From positions 1 through 42,212 of the forward strand of contig CACXXT010000029.1 of the NCBI GenBank assembly GCA_902771725.1: DNA of 42,212 bases. Direction: 5' to 3'. Below the pieces are notes generated by a model that saw nothing but the letters and a program-made list of their open reading frames with translations, had not been told where the DNA came from and made no database searches. Below, piece by piece: positions 20,371 through 28,339 of this stretch. The stretch's first letter is position 1, and every line of letters starts with the position of its first letter. The stretch comes from an uncultured Bacteroidales bacterium. GTDB lineage: Bacteria > Bacteroidota > Bacteroidia > Bacteroidales > Bacteroidaceae. Both the position numbers and the translations under genes were made by a program.

Positions 20371-21399
20371 TCACCTAATCCCTCTGTGGTTCAGCGCCTG
20401 CTGGTACCTTCTGGCGTTCTTCAGGTGCTCGGCGTAGGTGTTCGCGAAGTTGTGGGTTCCGCTGAAATCCTCCTTGGCACACATATAGAGATAATTGTGG
20501 TTCTCGTGGCGGAGCACGGCGTCGATGCCGGCAACCGACGGGATGCGGATGGGACCTGGAGGCAGGCCTGTGTTCCGATAGGTGTTGTAGGGGTTGTCCA
20601 CCCGCAGATGCTCATTGAGTATGCGGCGCAGGGTGTCGTTGTGAAGGGCGAACTTCACCGTGGGGTCTGCCTGCAGGGGCATGCCCGTGCGCAGGCGGTT
20701 CAGGTACATTCCTGCCACACGCGGTTTCTCAGGATTGTTCGCCGTCTCCTCGTCCACGATGCTGGCGAGTGTGACCACTTCCTCGTGGCTCATGCCCATT
20801 CGCTGAGCCGCCTCGCTGCGTCCTTCGCTCTCCCAGAACGACTTGTTCTCCCGCTGCATACGCTCCATGAACGCCTCCAGCGAGGTGTTCCAGTAGAGCT
20901 CGTAGGTGTTGGGAATGAACAGGGCAGGCAGCGTAGCCACCGTGTATCCGTAGTTGCTGGCAAAGATGGAGTCGGCGAAGGCGAAGGCGACGTCTGCGGA
21001 GTCCAGCATCAGCTTGTTGGCCATCACGCCCGCCAGTTTCTCCAGCCTGCGCACGGAGGGGATGGTGAAGCGGACTGGGGCTTGCTGGCCGTGTTTCAGC
21101 TTGCGGAAGACGCTGAGCATGGATTCTCCAGGCTCCACGGCGTAGCGGCCTGTGCGGGGATGAAACTCCGTCAGCCTTCGGGCCATATTCCATCCGAACA
21201 TAGAGCGCGCACCTGCCACTTCGCGTAGCTGCTGGCGCACGTCCTCTTCGGTGTCCATCGGACGAATATACAAGTAGGTGGTTTCGGTGATGTCGAACGG
21301 AGAACTCGTCAGGTTTCGCCATCCCCAGACGGCACCCGCGATGCCCAAAACGACGATTCCGCCCAATATCCAAAGAGTGTATTTTAGTGCTTTCTTCAT
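20371..21399 (-). CDS. mltG: endolytic murein transglycosylase MltG
   Basis: 342 residues. An N-terminal membrane anchor (about residues 7-28) is followed by a LysM-like region (TGRYAVEPGESMLSVFRKLKHGQQAPVRFTIP) and the YceG catalytic domain with LASIVDEETANNPEKPRVAGMYLNRLRTGMPLQADPTVKFAL. The conserved acidic ASIVxxET motif carries the catalytic glutamate. NTYRNTGLPPGPIRIPSVAGIDAVL is also typical. It cleaves nascent glycan strands at the inner membrane. A terminator of the upstream tRNA ends only about 25 bases before the start, and I cannot identify a promoter of its own. Confidence 0.95.
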   Translation of the reverse strand: MKKALKYTLWILGGIVVLGIAGAVWGWRNLTSSPFDITETTYLYIRPMDTEEDVRQQLREVAGARSMFGWNMARRLTEFHPRTGRYAVEPGESMLSVFRKLKHGQQAPVRFTIPSVRRLEKLAGVMANKLMLDSADVAFAFADSIFASNYGYTVATLPALFIPNTYELYWNTSLEAFMERMQRENKSFWESEGRSEAAQRMGMSHEEVVTLASIVDEETANNPEKPRVAGMYLNRLRTGMPLQADPTVKFALHNDTLRRILNEHLRVDNPYNTYRNTGLPPGPIRIPSVAGIDAVLRHENHNYLYMCAKEDFSGTHNFANTYAEHLKNARRYQQALNHRGIR

Positions 21400-21425
21400 A
21401 TCCTTGCGCGCGCGTAATTAAATAA

Positions 21426-21462
21426 GGAAAACGCAGATACCCATCTCGCTGGAATATCTGCG
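21426..21462 (-). terminator. tRNA-Thr terminator
   Basis: On the minus strand: CGCAGATA and TATCTGCG arms (21455-21462 and 21432-21439) separated by 15 bases and followed by TTTT. Confidence 0.7.
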
Positions 21463-21479
21463 GTTGATTCGGCGTCTGG

Positions 21480-21552
<73 letters not shown>

Positions 21553-21575
21553 AGGTCTTTACCTGAAATCGGCTG

Positions 21576-21607
21576 CAAAAGTAGTACTTTTCTGCGAACT
21601 GACCAAA
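21576..21607 (-). promoter_or_regulatory. tRNA-Thr promoter
   Basis: On the minus strand: TTTG (21604-21607), 20-base spacer, TACTTTTG (21576-21583). The start point falls about 20 bases before the mature tRNA. Confidence 0.8.
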
Positions 21608-21741
21608 AAAGTGACTCTTTATTTTAAGTTTGCTCCTCATTTTTCTGCGCTTTTCGTCTCCTTCGAGGCAAAAATGCACGCTTTTCGCTCCTTTTCCTGC
21701 AAAAACTCTGAACTCTAAACCCTAAACTCTAAACTTATTTG

Positions 21742-21749
21742 TACCTTTG
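21742..21749 (+). promoter_or_regulatory. serB -7 box
   Basis: Perfect TACCTTTG 28 bases before the serB start. No good -33 TTTG at the expected spacing; a short CTAAACTCTAAAC repeat occupies that place. Confidence 0.6.
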
Positions 21750-21777
21750 CACTCACGAAACAACATTAATCCACCTT

Positions 21778-23013
21778 ATGAACGAAGAACTCATTCTGAT
21801 TCAGATTACCGGCGAGGACCGTCCAGGGCTCACGGCCTCCATGATGGAAATCCTGGCCCGCTATAACTGCGATGTACTCGACATCGGCCAGGCCGATATC
21901 CACAACACCCTCTCCCTGGGCATCCTCATCCGCGTGAGCGACGAAGCCAGCGGCCACGTCATGAAGCACGTGCTCTTCAAGGCTTCCGAACTGGGAGTGA
22001 CCGTCCGTTTCTCGCCCACCAGCCGCGAGGACTACACCGCCTGGGTAGGACGTCAGGGGAAGAACCGCTACATCCTCACAGTCCTTGGACGCAAGCTCCA
22101 GGCACGCCAGATGGCCGCCGTGGCCAATATCGTTGCCAAACAGGGATTCAACATCGATGCCATCAAGCGTCTGACGGGTCGTGCTCCGCTCGACGGACCG
22201 CGCGAAGGCGTCAGGGCATGCATCGAGTTCTCTCTCCGAGGCGAACCCAAGGACCGTTCGGCCATGCAGGCTGACCTCATGCATCTCAGCTCGGAGCTCG
22301 AGATGGACTGCTCCCTGCAGCGCGACAACATGTTCCGCCGTATGCGCCGACTCATCTGCTTCGATATGGACTCCACGCTCATCACCACAGAGGTCATCGA
22401 CGAACTGGCCATGCGAGCTGGAGTAGGGGACCAGGTGAAGGAGATTACGGCACGGGCCATGCGAGGTGAAATAGACTTCAAGGAAAGCTTCACCGAACGC
22501 TGCAAACTGCTTAAGGGTCTTGACGTTAGCGTCATGCAGGACATCGCCGAGCATCTGCCTATCACAGAGGGCGCAGACCGCCTGATGTATGTCCTCAAGC
22601 GCTACGGCTACAAGATTGCCATCCTCAGCGGCGGCTTCACTTTCTTCGGCGAATACCTCCAGAAGCGCTGGGGCATCGACTACGTCTATGCCAACGAACT
22701 GGAAGTCGGCGAGGACGGACATCTCACGGGTAACTATGTGGGTGAGATCGTGGACGGACGCCGCAAGGCGGAACTGCTCCGTCTCATCGCTCAGGTGGAG
22801 AAGGTGGATCTGCAGCAGGCGATTGCCGTAGGCGACGGAGCCAACGACCTTCCCATGCTTTCCGAGGCAGGTCTGGGCATCGCCTTCCACGCCAAGCCGC
22901 GCGTGGTGGCCAACGCCAAGCAGAGCATCAACACCATTGGCCTCGACGGCGTGCTTTATTTCCTTGGTTTCAAGGACAGTTACCTCGACGAGAAAGCCGG
23001 AGGCCGCCTATGA
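21778..23013 (+). CDS. serB: phosphoserine phosphatase with ACT domains
   Basis: 411 residues from ATG 21778; upstream in-frame codons include the promoter box and were excluded. The last step of serine synthesis. The N-terminal half has two ACT-type regulatory modules (LILIQITGEDRPGLTASMMEIL and YILTVLGRKLQARQMAAVANIVAKQGFNIDAIKRL). The HAD phosphatase half has the nucleophile motif FDMDSTLI, LPITEGA, ILSGGFTFFG and VGDGANDLPMLSEAGLGIAF. The ACT modules suggest amino-acid control, probably by serine (inference). Its stop overlaps the ATG of the following HAD gene in ATGA. Confidence 0.97.
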   Translation: MNEELILIQITGEDRPGLTASMMEILARYNCDVLDIGQADIHNTLSLGILIRVSDEASGHVMKHVLFKASELGVTVRFSPTSREDYTAWVGRQGKNRYILTVLGRKLQARQMAAVANIVAKQGFNIDAIKRLTGRAPLDGPREGVRACIEFSLRGEPKDRSAMQADLMHLSSELEMDCSLQRDNMFRRMRRLICFDMDSTLITTEVIDELAMRAGVGDQVKEITARAMRGEIDFKESFTERCKLLKGLDVSVMQDIAEHLPITEGADRLMYVLKRYGYKIAILSGGFTFFGEYLQKRWGIDYVYANELEVGEDGHLTGNYVGEIVDGRRKAELLRLIAQVEKVDLQQAIAVGDGANDLPMLSEAGLGIAFHAKPRVVANAKQSINTIGLDGVLYFLGFKDSYLDEKAGGRL

Positions 23014-23633
23014 TCAGGAACATCGCTTTCGACTTCGGAGGAGTGCTCTTCGACCTCTCATGGGAGGGTGCCGTGGAGCGTTTCAGGGGGATTGGCCTCG
23101 CGGATGCCGAGCAACGTCTGGACCGCTATCATCAGCGTGGAATCTTCGAGGAACTGGAGTCCTGACGCATGGCGCCGGATGACTTCCGGGCAGAGCTGAG
23201 CCGGTTGTGCCGCCGTCCGCTTTCGCACGAAGAGGTGCGCCATGCCTGGCTGGGCTATGTCGGAGCTCCTATGGACGAACAGAAGCTCCGCGACCTCGAC
23301 CGCCTGCGTGCCGACGGCTACCGCACGTTCCTGCTTTCGAACACCAATCCCTTTGTGCAGTCGTGGGCAGAGAGTGCTGAATTCAGCGCTGCCGGACGAC
23401 CCCTGAGCAGCTATCTGGAGAAATGCTACACCTCCTACGAAGTGGGCATCATGAAACCCGATCCCGGCATCTTCCGATTCATGCTCGAGGATGCTGGCAT
23501 ACTTCCCGAAGAGACTGTATTTCTGGACGATAGCCCTGCGAATGTCGCAGCGGCCGAAGCCCTGGGAATCCACACCATGCTCGTTGAAAAGAACGGGCCG
23601 TGGATGGCTAAACTTTTGTCATTACTCGGCTGA
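23010..23633 (+). pseudogene. HAD-family phosphatase interrupted by in-frame TGA
   Basis: The frame starts at ATG 23010, overlapping the serB stop, and gives 51 good codons (MIRNIAFDFGGVLFDL ... RGIFEELES), then TGA at 23163-23165, then continues in the same frame without gap (RMAPDDFRAELSR...) to 23633. The second part has all remaining HAD motifs: LLSNTNPF, KPDPGIFRFML and VFLDDSPANVAAAEALGIHT. Family members read FEEL(E)xG at the break, so GGA to TGA, a single G-to-T change, explains it. The total would be 207 residues, normal for this HAD-IA type. A shorter start at 23169 would lack the catalytic aspartate. It is either a recent pseudogene or a sequencing error; stop recoding is unlikely since serB and recF end in TGA. 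Confidence 0.85.
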
Positions 23634-24312
23634 AGACATCGAAGTCGGTGTCCAGGCGCGAGAGTTCGTACGGCTGGAGGGCGAGGGAGAAAGTGCCCTT
23701 GACCTCCGGCAGGTCGAAGTATGTGCGCAGCAGGCTGGCGAGGTTGAAGCTGAGGTTGTCGCCGCGCTTCATGACCTGGCGGCAGGTGGTGATGAGGAAA
23801 TCGCGGTCGTGCTCTTCGTAGCAGAGGGCTCGCAGGAGCACAAAGGCCGCCACCATGCCCTCCGTATGCAGGAGGAAGTCTGCCCGCCGCCGTTCGTTGA
23901 TGCCGAATTGTGCGAACAGCTGTTCCATCGTCTGCGGCTCCTCGATGGCGGGCAGCCACAGCAACAGCAGTTTCTGGCGGTCGATGATGCGGTCGGGGGC
24001 CGACAGCGCTGCCACAAGTTCCTGAAAACCAGCATCCTCGAAGCTCAGCGTGCCTCGCTTCAGCCTTAGCAGGGCTGCTTTGCCTGTGGTGACCGTGAAG
24101 GCTCGCGGTTGCCAGAGAATCAGCCGCCGCATCAGTTCCCAGAAGTCGTCGCGCTCGGCCGCTGGCATCAGGCGTTCGCCAATCAGGTAGCCGGCGGTGC
24201 GGAAATGAGCGTTCGACAGGCCGTCGAGGTAGCTCTGCAGCGCATCCCAGTCGCAGGCGTCGAAGAGACCTGTCAGGCGCTGATAGATGATAGGGTGGTA
24301 GTGCTGGTCCAT
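23608..24312 (-). CDS. conserved-looking hypothetical protein
   Basis: 234 residues, no signal peptide, no membrane segment, mainly helical, rich in Leu and acidic residues. I do not recognise the family. Features: MDQHYHPIIYQRLTGLFDACDW at the start, ALLRLKRGTLSFEDAGFQEL and the C-terminal FSLALQPYELSRLDTDFDVFSRVM. Codon use is like its neighbours, so it is very likely a real gene. Its ATG follows the amidase stop with no spacer, indicating coupled translation with the amidase. Its 3' end overlaps the converging HAD frame by 26 bases. Confidence 0.7.
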   Translation of the reverse strand: MDQHYHPIIYQRLTGLFDACDWDALQSYLDGLSNAHFRTAGYLIGERLMPAAERDDFWELMRRLILWQPRAFTVTTGKAALLRLKRGTLSFEDAGFQELVAALSAPDRIIDRQKLLLLWLPAIEEPQTMEQLFAQFGINERRRADFLLHTEGMVAAFVLLRALCYEEHDRDFLITTCRQVMKRGDNLSFNLASLLRTYFDLPEVKGTFSLALQPYELSRLDTDFDVFSRVMTKV

Positions 24313-25509
24313 CTATTTCAGGAGTTGAAGGGCTTCTGCCGTTGTGATTTGCTGCTCGCCCATGAAGGCGACGATGAATGCCTCTGGGAAGGTCTCGCGA
24401 ACCTGCACGAGCTCATTCTTGATATCCTTGTAGCTCGCGCTCTGGCCGTAGATGATCTTGAAGCGGCCGTTGGCGGGAATCTGCTTTACGCCCTTGTAGC
24501 CTTTCAGCCGGTAGTCGCCGGGCTTCAGCTCCGTGGCGGTGTTCATCAGCTGAATCGCGAAGTAAGGTTTCTTCGGCTCTTCTGCCTTTTTCGGCTGCTC
24601 TATCTTCTCAGGCTCTTCGGTAACGGCGATTACCTCGACCTTGTTTTCAGGCTCCTCAGCCTTCTCCTCCGTCTTTTCGGTCTTCGCTTCCGTCTCCTCG
24701 GCCTTTGTCTCCTGCTCTTCCGCCTTCGTCGCTGGCTCTTCGGCCTTCGTCTCAGGCTCTCTCACCTTCACGTCTCCGGGCTCCCAGGCAGGTGCTGTCG
24801 GAGTAGCTACGGTGGCCATGCTGATGGGTGCGTAGTGGGTGATGCGCAGCTTGCGGAGGTCGCGCTGCGAGACGGTGCCGTCCTTCGTCAGGTCCTTCCA
24901 TTCCGCCAGCGCCTTGTAGATGGCTTCCGCCAGTTCCTTCTGTCCTTCCTTGCTGTTGAGGTAGGCTTCCTCGTTGAGGTTGGAGATGAAGCCGATTTCC
25001 GTCAGCACGCTGGGCATATTCGTGTGCTCGCAGACGTAGAGCTCGCGCTGCTTCACACCCCGGCTGATCTCGCGGCCGTGGGAGAGGTACTGCCGTTGCA
25101 GCAGTAGCGCCAGCAGCTCGCTCTTCCCCGCCTGCGTTCCCTTCAGGGGGACGTTCGTGGCGAAGAACGACTCCGTGCCGCGTGCAAACTGGTTGGACGC
25201 CGAGTTGACGTGTATGGAGATGAACAAGGTGGCTCCGCGGGCGTTGGCGATGTCGCAGCGTTCCTGCAGGGTGAGGTACTTGTCCTTCTCGCGGGTGTAC
25301 ACCACGCGCACTCCGCTGATGTTCTTCTTCACCAGCTTCCCCACCTCCTTGGCCACCGCCAGCGTGATGTCCTTCTCTTTCGTCAGGGTGCCTTCGCAGC
25401 CGGTATCCCGACCGCCGTGACCGGCATCGATGACCCAGGTCACTTTCTTGGCTGCTGACAACGACAAAACAGTTGCCAGACAGGCAATAAACATACAGAT
25501 TCTCTTCAT
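24313..25509 (-). CDS. N-acetylmuramoyl-L-alanine amidase (AmiC-like)
   Basis: 398 residues from ATG 25509; an open frame reaches 25782, but the chosen start gives a signal peptide (MKRICMFIACLATVLSLSA) and follows the promoter. The Amidase_3 domain has the zinc motifs VIDAGHGGRDTGCEG, LFISIHVNSASN and the catalytic Glu in VLTEIGFISNLNEE. It cuts the amide between MurNAc and the stem peptide. Residues about 255-335 are a Glu/Lys/Thr/Pro-rich low-complexity linker of repeating KAEEPxTKAEE-like units. The C-terminal 65 residues (YFAIQLMNTATELKPGDYRLKG...) resemble a SPOR-like peptidoglycan-binding fold; this last assignment is tentative. Confidence 0.92.
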   Translation of the reverse strand: MKRICMFIACLATVLSLSAAKKVTWVIDAGHGGRDTGCEGTLTKEKDITLAVAKEVGKLVKKNISGVRVVYTREKDKYLTLQERCDIANARGATLFISIHVNSASNQFARGTESFFATNVPLKGTQAGKSELLALLLQRQYLSHGREISRGVKQRELYVCEHTNMPSVLTEIGFISNLNEEAYLNSKEGQKELAEAIYKALAEWKDLTKDGTVSQRDLRKLRITHYAPISMATVATPTAPAWEPGDVKVREPETKAEEPATKAEEQETKAEETEAKTEKTEEKAEEPENKVEVIAVTEEPEKIEQPKKAEEPKKPYFAIQLMNTATELKPGDYRLKGYKGVKQIPANGRFKIIYGQSASYKDIKNELVQVRETFPEAFIVAFMGEQQITTAEALQLLK

Positions 25510-25528
25510 TTTACTCCTTATTTGGGGG

Positions 25529-25536
25529 CAAATATA
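25529..25536 (-). promoter_or_regulatory. amidase -7 box
   Basis: On the minus strand TATATTTG, 19 bases before the amidase start codon; the -33 box is not clear. Confidence 0.5.
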
Positions 25537-25579
25537 CTGATTTCTATTGAAATAACGAGGGAAAATGAAAGAAAATGTG

Positions 25580-25587
25580 TAATTTTG
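25580..25587 (+). promoter_or_regulatory. -7 box of small ORF
   Basis: TAATTTTG 24 bases before the ATG at 25612, back to back with the amidase promoter. Confidence 0.55.
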
Positions 25588-25611
25588 CACAAAATTTAAC
25601 AACGTTAAGCC

Positions 25612-25809
25612 ATGAGCGACGGTAATTTCAACAGGGCTCTGTTGCCCCACACGCCTTATGCAAGCGGTCTGAAGGCGGGCCGCTCCATCATGAAGATGAA
25701 AGCCCTCGAGGCTTTCGCCACCTGGTTGGAACAGTACCAACCCGACCTCTCCCCAGCCCAGCGCCAAGAACACCTGGACCACTTCCGCTCCCTGCTCCCC
25801 TCCTCATAA
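25612..25809 (+). CDS. small conserved-looking protein, 65 aa
   Basis: MSDGNFNRALLPHTPYASGL at the start, then KAGRSIMKMKALEAFATWLEQ and a short acidic/helical end. I recall similar short MSDGNFNR proteins in Bacteroidales, without a known function. It has no signal peptide and no membrane segment. Support for a real gene: its own -7 box at the right distance, an ATG start, GC-rich codon use like its neighbours, and divergence from the amidase. Its last codons and stop lie within a 28-base repeat that recurs 66 bases downstream, so the natural C-terminus may have been altered. Confidence 0.65.
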   Translation: MSDGNFNRALLPHTPYASGLKAGRSIMKMKALEAFATWLEQYQPDLSPAQRQEHLDHFRSLLPSS

Positions 25810-25908
25810 CCTTGCCACCGTTCTCCTGCATCCCCCCATTGTTCGCCACCGTGGGTACGGCTCCCCTCCTCATAACCTTGCCACCGTGGGTACGGCGTCA
25901 GCCGTACC
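25794..25908. repeat. 66-bp-spaced direct repeats ending in a palindrome
   Basis: A 28-base segment (25794-25821) recurs exactly at 25860-25887. GCCACCGTGGGTACGG occurs at 25845-25860 and again at 25880-25895. The block ends in a perfect hairpin, GGTACGGC-GTCA-GCCGTACC (25889-25908). It covers the last codons of the small ORF and looks like an expanded REP-type element. Confidence 0.85.
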
Positions 25909-25947
25909 TATTTAAATTCACACCCGCGCGCCCGCGCGCGATTACAC

Positions 25948-26205
25948 AAAAAAAGCCGCACCGATGATGTGATGAGAACTCCGAGTATGAATGATTTGAG
26001 TGCCTGCACCCTTTGTAATCTGCCGGCCTCCCGTGAAGAAGGTTACCCCCGAGGGGGCGCAGCCCGCCATTGGAATGCAGAACGTTCTCGGTTTTCTGAT
26101 GTTATTGATGAGTCTCCCGATCTAACCGATGCGGCCTAAGCTATTTGGTGAAGTGTCAATGAGCGCGGTTTGCGAATCCGAAAAGTACCGTCTACCTCTC
26201 GTTTT
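25948..26205 (-). ncRNA. candidate 6S-like structured RNA (Bacteroidales-1 type?)
   Basis: No ORF of note lies here, but a perfect promoter precedes it and a T-run follows it on the minus strand. The ends of the main domain pair: CCGCATCGGT (26125-26134) with ATCGGTGCGG (25956-25965), plus one more G-C pair, immediately followed by TTTTTTT (25948-25954). Inside, CCGAG pairs with CTCGG, then after an asymmetric open region CTGCATTC pairs with GGGTGCAG, with a GC-rich apical part that includes CCCC-TC-GGGG. A long rod with a central bubble, closed by a terminator-like stem, is the shape of 6S RNA and I recall Bacteroidales-1 RNAs being described similarly. RNase P, tmRNA and SRP RNA signatures are absent. 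Identity is inferred; the RNA itself is well supported. Confidence 0.6.
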
Positions 26206-26211
26206 CTGCTG

Positions 26212-26243
26212 CAAAGGTAATACCTATTGCAGTTTCCACCAAA
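26212..26243 (-). promoter_or_regulatory. promoter of the structured RNA
   Basis: On the minus strand: TTTG (26240-26243), 20-base spacer, TACCTTTG (26212-26219). It is one of the best promoters in the window and has no protein gene behind it. Confidence 0.8.
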
Positions 26244-26360
26244 CTTTTTTGCAAATAAATCGCAAAGTAGGGGTGATTATGAAACTTTCTGCCGAAAAAT
26301 TTGCATACTCAAGACTTTTTTACTTACTTTGACCCGTATTTTGTGATTTTTCTTCGCCCA

Positions 26361-27083
26361 ATGAACGCATCTCCCTTCCTTCTCCTGGCTGCTGCACTAC
26401 TGCCCGCCGTAGTGCTTATGTTCTTCATTCTCAGGCGCGACCGCGAGCATCCAGAACCCATAGGACAGCTCGTGAAGGCATTTTTCTGCGGAGTGGCATC
26501 CGTTTTCGTCTCGCTGCTCTTCTCCACGCCGTTCGTCTACTCCGGAATACTACCCAACGGCTATACCGACGCCCTCTCCGCCACCATCTACAGCTTCGGC
26601 GCTGCCGCCATACCCGAGGAGACGGCCAAGCTCATCATGCTCTGGCTTTTCCTTCGGAAGAACAAGGAGTTCGACGAGCACCTCGACGGAGTTGTCTATG
26701 CCGTGTGCATCGGACTCGGATTCGCTGCCTTTGAGAACATCACCTACCTCTTCGAGGCGGGCGAGGACTGGTTCGGCACAGCCATCGCACGAGGACTGCT
26801 CGCCGTGCCCGGTCATTTCTTCTTCGCCGTGCTCATGGGATACTACTACAGCCTCGTACACTTCGGACACGACAACTGGCGCAACCGCGTCTTCGTGCTC
26901 GCAGCACCCGTACTGGCCCACGGCATCTACGACGCCCTCTGCATGACCACCGAGGTGGCACCGCTCTTCCAGGGACTGCTCACCATCGCCCTGCTGCTCT
27001 TCTGCAACGAACTCCGCAAGCTCGGAACACGACACATTCGTGAACTCGTGGAGGCCGACAAGATATACAATCACTTCTCCTGA
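26361..27083 (+). CDS. PrsW-like intramembrane metalloprotease
   Basis: 240 residues from ATG 26361 (the open frame starts at 26301, but the first 20 codons are not family-like). It is polytopic, with at least six hydrophobic stretches. The PrsW/CPBP-type motifs are present: IPEETAKLIMLW (EExxK), LGFAAFENITYLF, VPGHFFFAVLMGYYY and APVLAHGIYDALC, which supply the Glu and His residues of the active site. In Bacillus, PrsW cleaves an anti-sigma factor. Here an ECF-type sigma factor gene begins 74 bases downstream on the same strand, so a role in its release is plausible but not shown. Confidence 0.88.
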   Translation: MNASPFLLLAAALLPAVVLMFFILRRDREHPEPIGQLVKAFFCGVASVFVSLLFSTPFVYSGILPNGYTDALSATIYSFGAAAIPEETAKLIMLWLFLRKNKEFDEHLDGVVYAVCIGLGFAAFENITYLFEAGEDWFGTAIARGLLAVPGHFFFAVLMGYYYSLVHFGHDNWRNRVFVLAAPVLAHGIYDALCMTTEVAPLFQGLLTIALLLFCNELRKLGTRHIRELVEADKIYNHFS

Positions 27084-27157
27084 ACATTTTTTTCCATAAT
27101 CCGAGGGTCACCTCAAGACCGCTGTACGCATCAACGAGTGAAAACGCCCACACCTCA

Positions 27158-27799
27158 ATGAAGAAATGGACCGACATAGAGATGGTGGAAGCCGTGGCCA
27201 GCCACAATGCGGCCATGATGGAACGCTTCTATCGCGACAGCAAGGCTTACTTCCGCAGCCATGCCGGAGCGCTCTTTGTCAACGACGACCAGGTCGACGA
27301 CCTCTTCCAGGAAGCCATGGTGCATCTATGGCGTGAGATCGAGACACGCCGCATCGAGAACCGCGACGGCATGCTGTGCCGCTGGATCGAAGGCGAACTC
27401 AAGCCCATGACCAGCAGCCTCATGACATTCCTGCTTGCCATCGCCAAGCGCAAGCATTGGGAACTGCTGCGCAAGGACTCGCGGCTGGAACTCACCGACG
27501 ACAACGCCCTGCTCGACGCCCTCGACCGCAGCCGCTATGCTGCTGCAGAGGCCGAGAAAGCCGAACGCGAGGCGTCCGAGGAACGCGAGCGGGTGGTCGC
27601 CGACGCCGTGCTCGCCATGAGTGACCGATGCCGCCAGATCCTCACGCTCTTCTACTACGAGCAGCGCTCGCTCGACGAGATCCTGGAAATCCGTCCTGAG
27701 AACACGTCCAAGGTGGGGCTCAAGACCAGTAAGTACAAGTGCATGCAGCGACTGCGCGAAGTCGTGCGGAACCGGTTCGCACAGCTGCATCTAATCTAA
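27158..27799 (+). CDS. ECF-type RNA polymerase sigma factor
   Basis: 213 residues. A region 2-like segment (HNAAMMERFYRDSKAYFRSHAG ... DQVDDLFQEAMVHLWREIE) and a region 4-like C-terminus (LAMSDRCRQILTLFYYEQRSLDEILEIRPENTSKVGLKTSKYKCMQRLREVV) place it in the sigma-70 ECF group. The charged linker between them (about residues 90-150, with REASEERERVV) is longer than usual. It is followed after 15 bases by a small one-TM protein and preceded by a PrsW-like protease, a set-up suggesting a membrane-signalled regulon. Confidence 0.82.
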   Translation: MKKWTDIEMVEAVASHNAAMMERFYRDSKAYFRSHAGALFVNDDQVDDLFQEAMVHLWREIETRRIENRDGMLCRWIEGELKPMTSSLMTFLLAIAKRKHWELLRKDSRLELTDDNALLDALDRSRYAAAEAEKAEREASEERERVVADAVLAMSDRCRQILTLFYYEQRSLDEILEIRPENTSKVGLKTSKYKCMQRLREVVRNRFAQLHLI

Positions 27800-27814
27800 A
27801 AACACCCAACGATT

Positions 27815-28219
27815 ATGGAGAACAAATACACCTTCGAAGAGCCCGAGCAGCTCGACGCCCTCGACAACCTCATCATCGACGAGCTGGGACACCAGCAGCG
27901 ACTGCGCCACCTGATGCAGCTCTGGGACCAGCAGCAGACGGAAGACCCCGCAGCACTCGCCCTGCGCCAGCAGGAGCAGCGACGCCGTGCACGCCGCCTG
28001 CGTCTCGTGCCCATCGTATCGAACATCCTCAGCGTGGCTGCCCTCATGACCGTGGGCTTCATCATCCAATCCCTGCTGCCCACCCTTAACGCCTCCACCA
28101 CCGCCTCCTCTGCCGACGACATCCTCCCCGCCATCGAGCAGGTCCTCCCCACCACACCTTCCTCCTCAGCCGTACAGACACCCGTTGCCGTGCCTGCGGA
28201 CAGCGCAGCAGCAGAGTAG
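27815..28219 (+). CDS. small one-TM protein, candidate anti-sigma factor
   Basis: 134 residues. An acidic and Gln-rich N-terminal region (EEPEQLDALDNLIIDELGHQQRLRHLMQLW) is followed by a basic stretch (RRRARRLR) and one membrane segment (about residues 69-89, VPIVSNILSVAALMTVGFIIQSLL), then a Ser/Thr/Pro-rich outer tail. The topology, N-terminus inside, and the position directly after an ECF sigma gene fit an anti-sigma factor or a membrane partner, but there is no recognisable zinc-anti-sigma HxxxCxxC motif. The stop codon lies within a minisatellite, so tail length may vary between strains. Confidence 0.65.
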   Translation: MENKYTFEEPEQLDALDNLIIDELGHQQRLRHLMQLWDQQQTEDPAALALRQQEQRRRARRLRLVPIVSNILSVAALMTVGFIIQSLLPTLNASTTASSADDILPAIEQVLPTTPSSSAVQTPVAVPADSAAAE

Positions 28220-28307
28220 GAGAGCAGGAGAGTAGGAGAGCAGCGTTGCAGCAGAGTAGGAGAGTAGCAGGGTAGGAGAGCAGCGCAGCAGCAGAGTAGG
28301 AGAGGGC
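28201..28307. repeat. minisatellite at the gene end
   Basis: GCAGCAGAGTAGGAGAG-type units repeated with variation. A 24-base stretch at 28201-28224 recurs exactly at 28281-28304, with a partial copy at 28248-28264. The TAG stop of the upstream gene is part of the unit. Confidence 0.85.
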
Positions 28308-28339
28308 ATGGCTAAAGTCCGCGAATGCCCTTGCGAACG

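Noticed and set aside
23163..23165. UGA recoded as glycine
   Set aside because: recF, serB, metH and other genes end with TGA at their expected ends, so TGA is a stop in this genome.
26129..26332. 67-residue ORF on the plus strand
   Set aside because: It lies antisense to the promoter and 5' part of the structured RNA and has no family resemblance.
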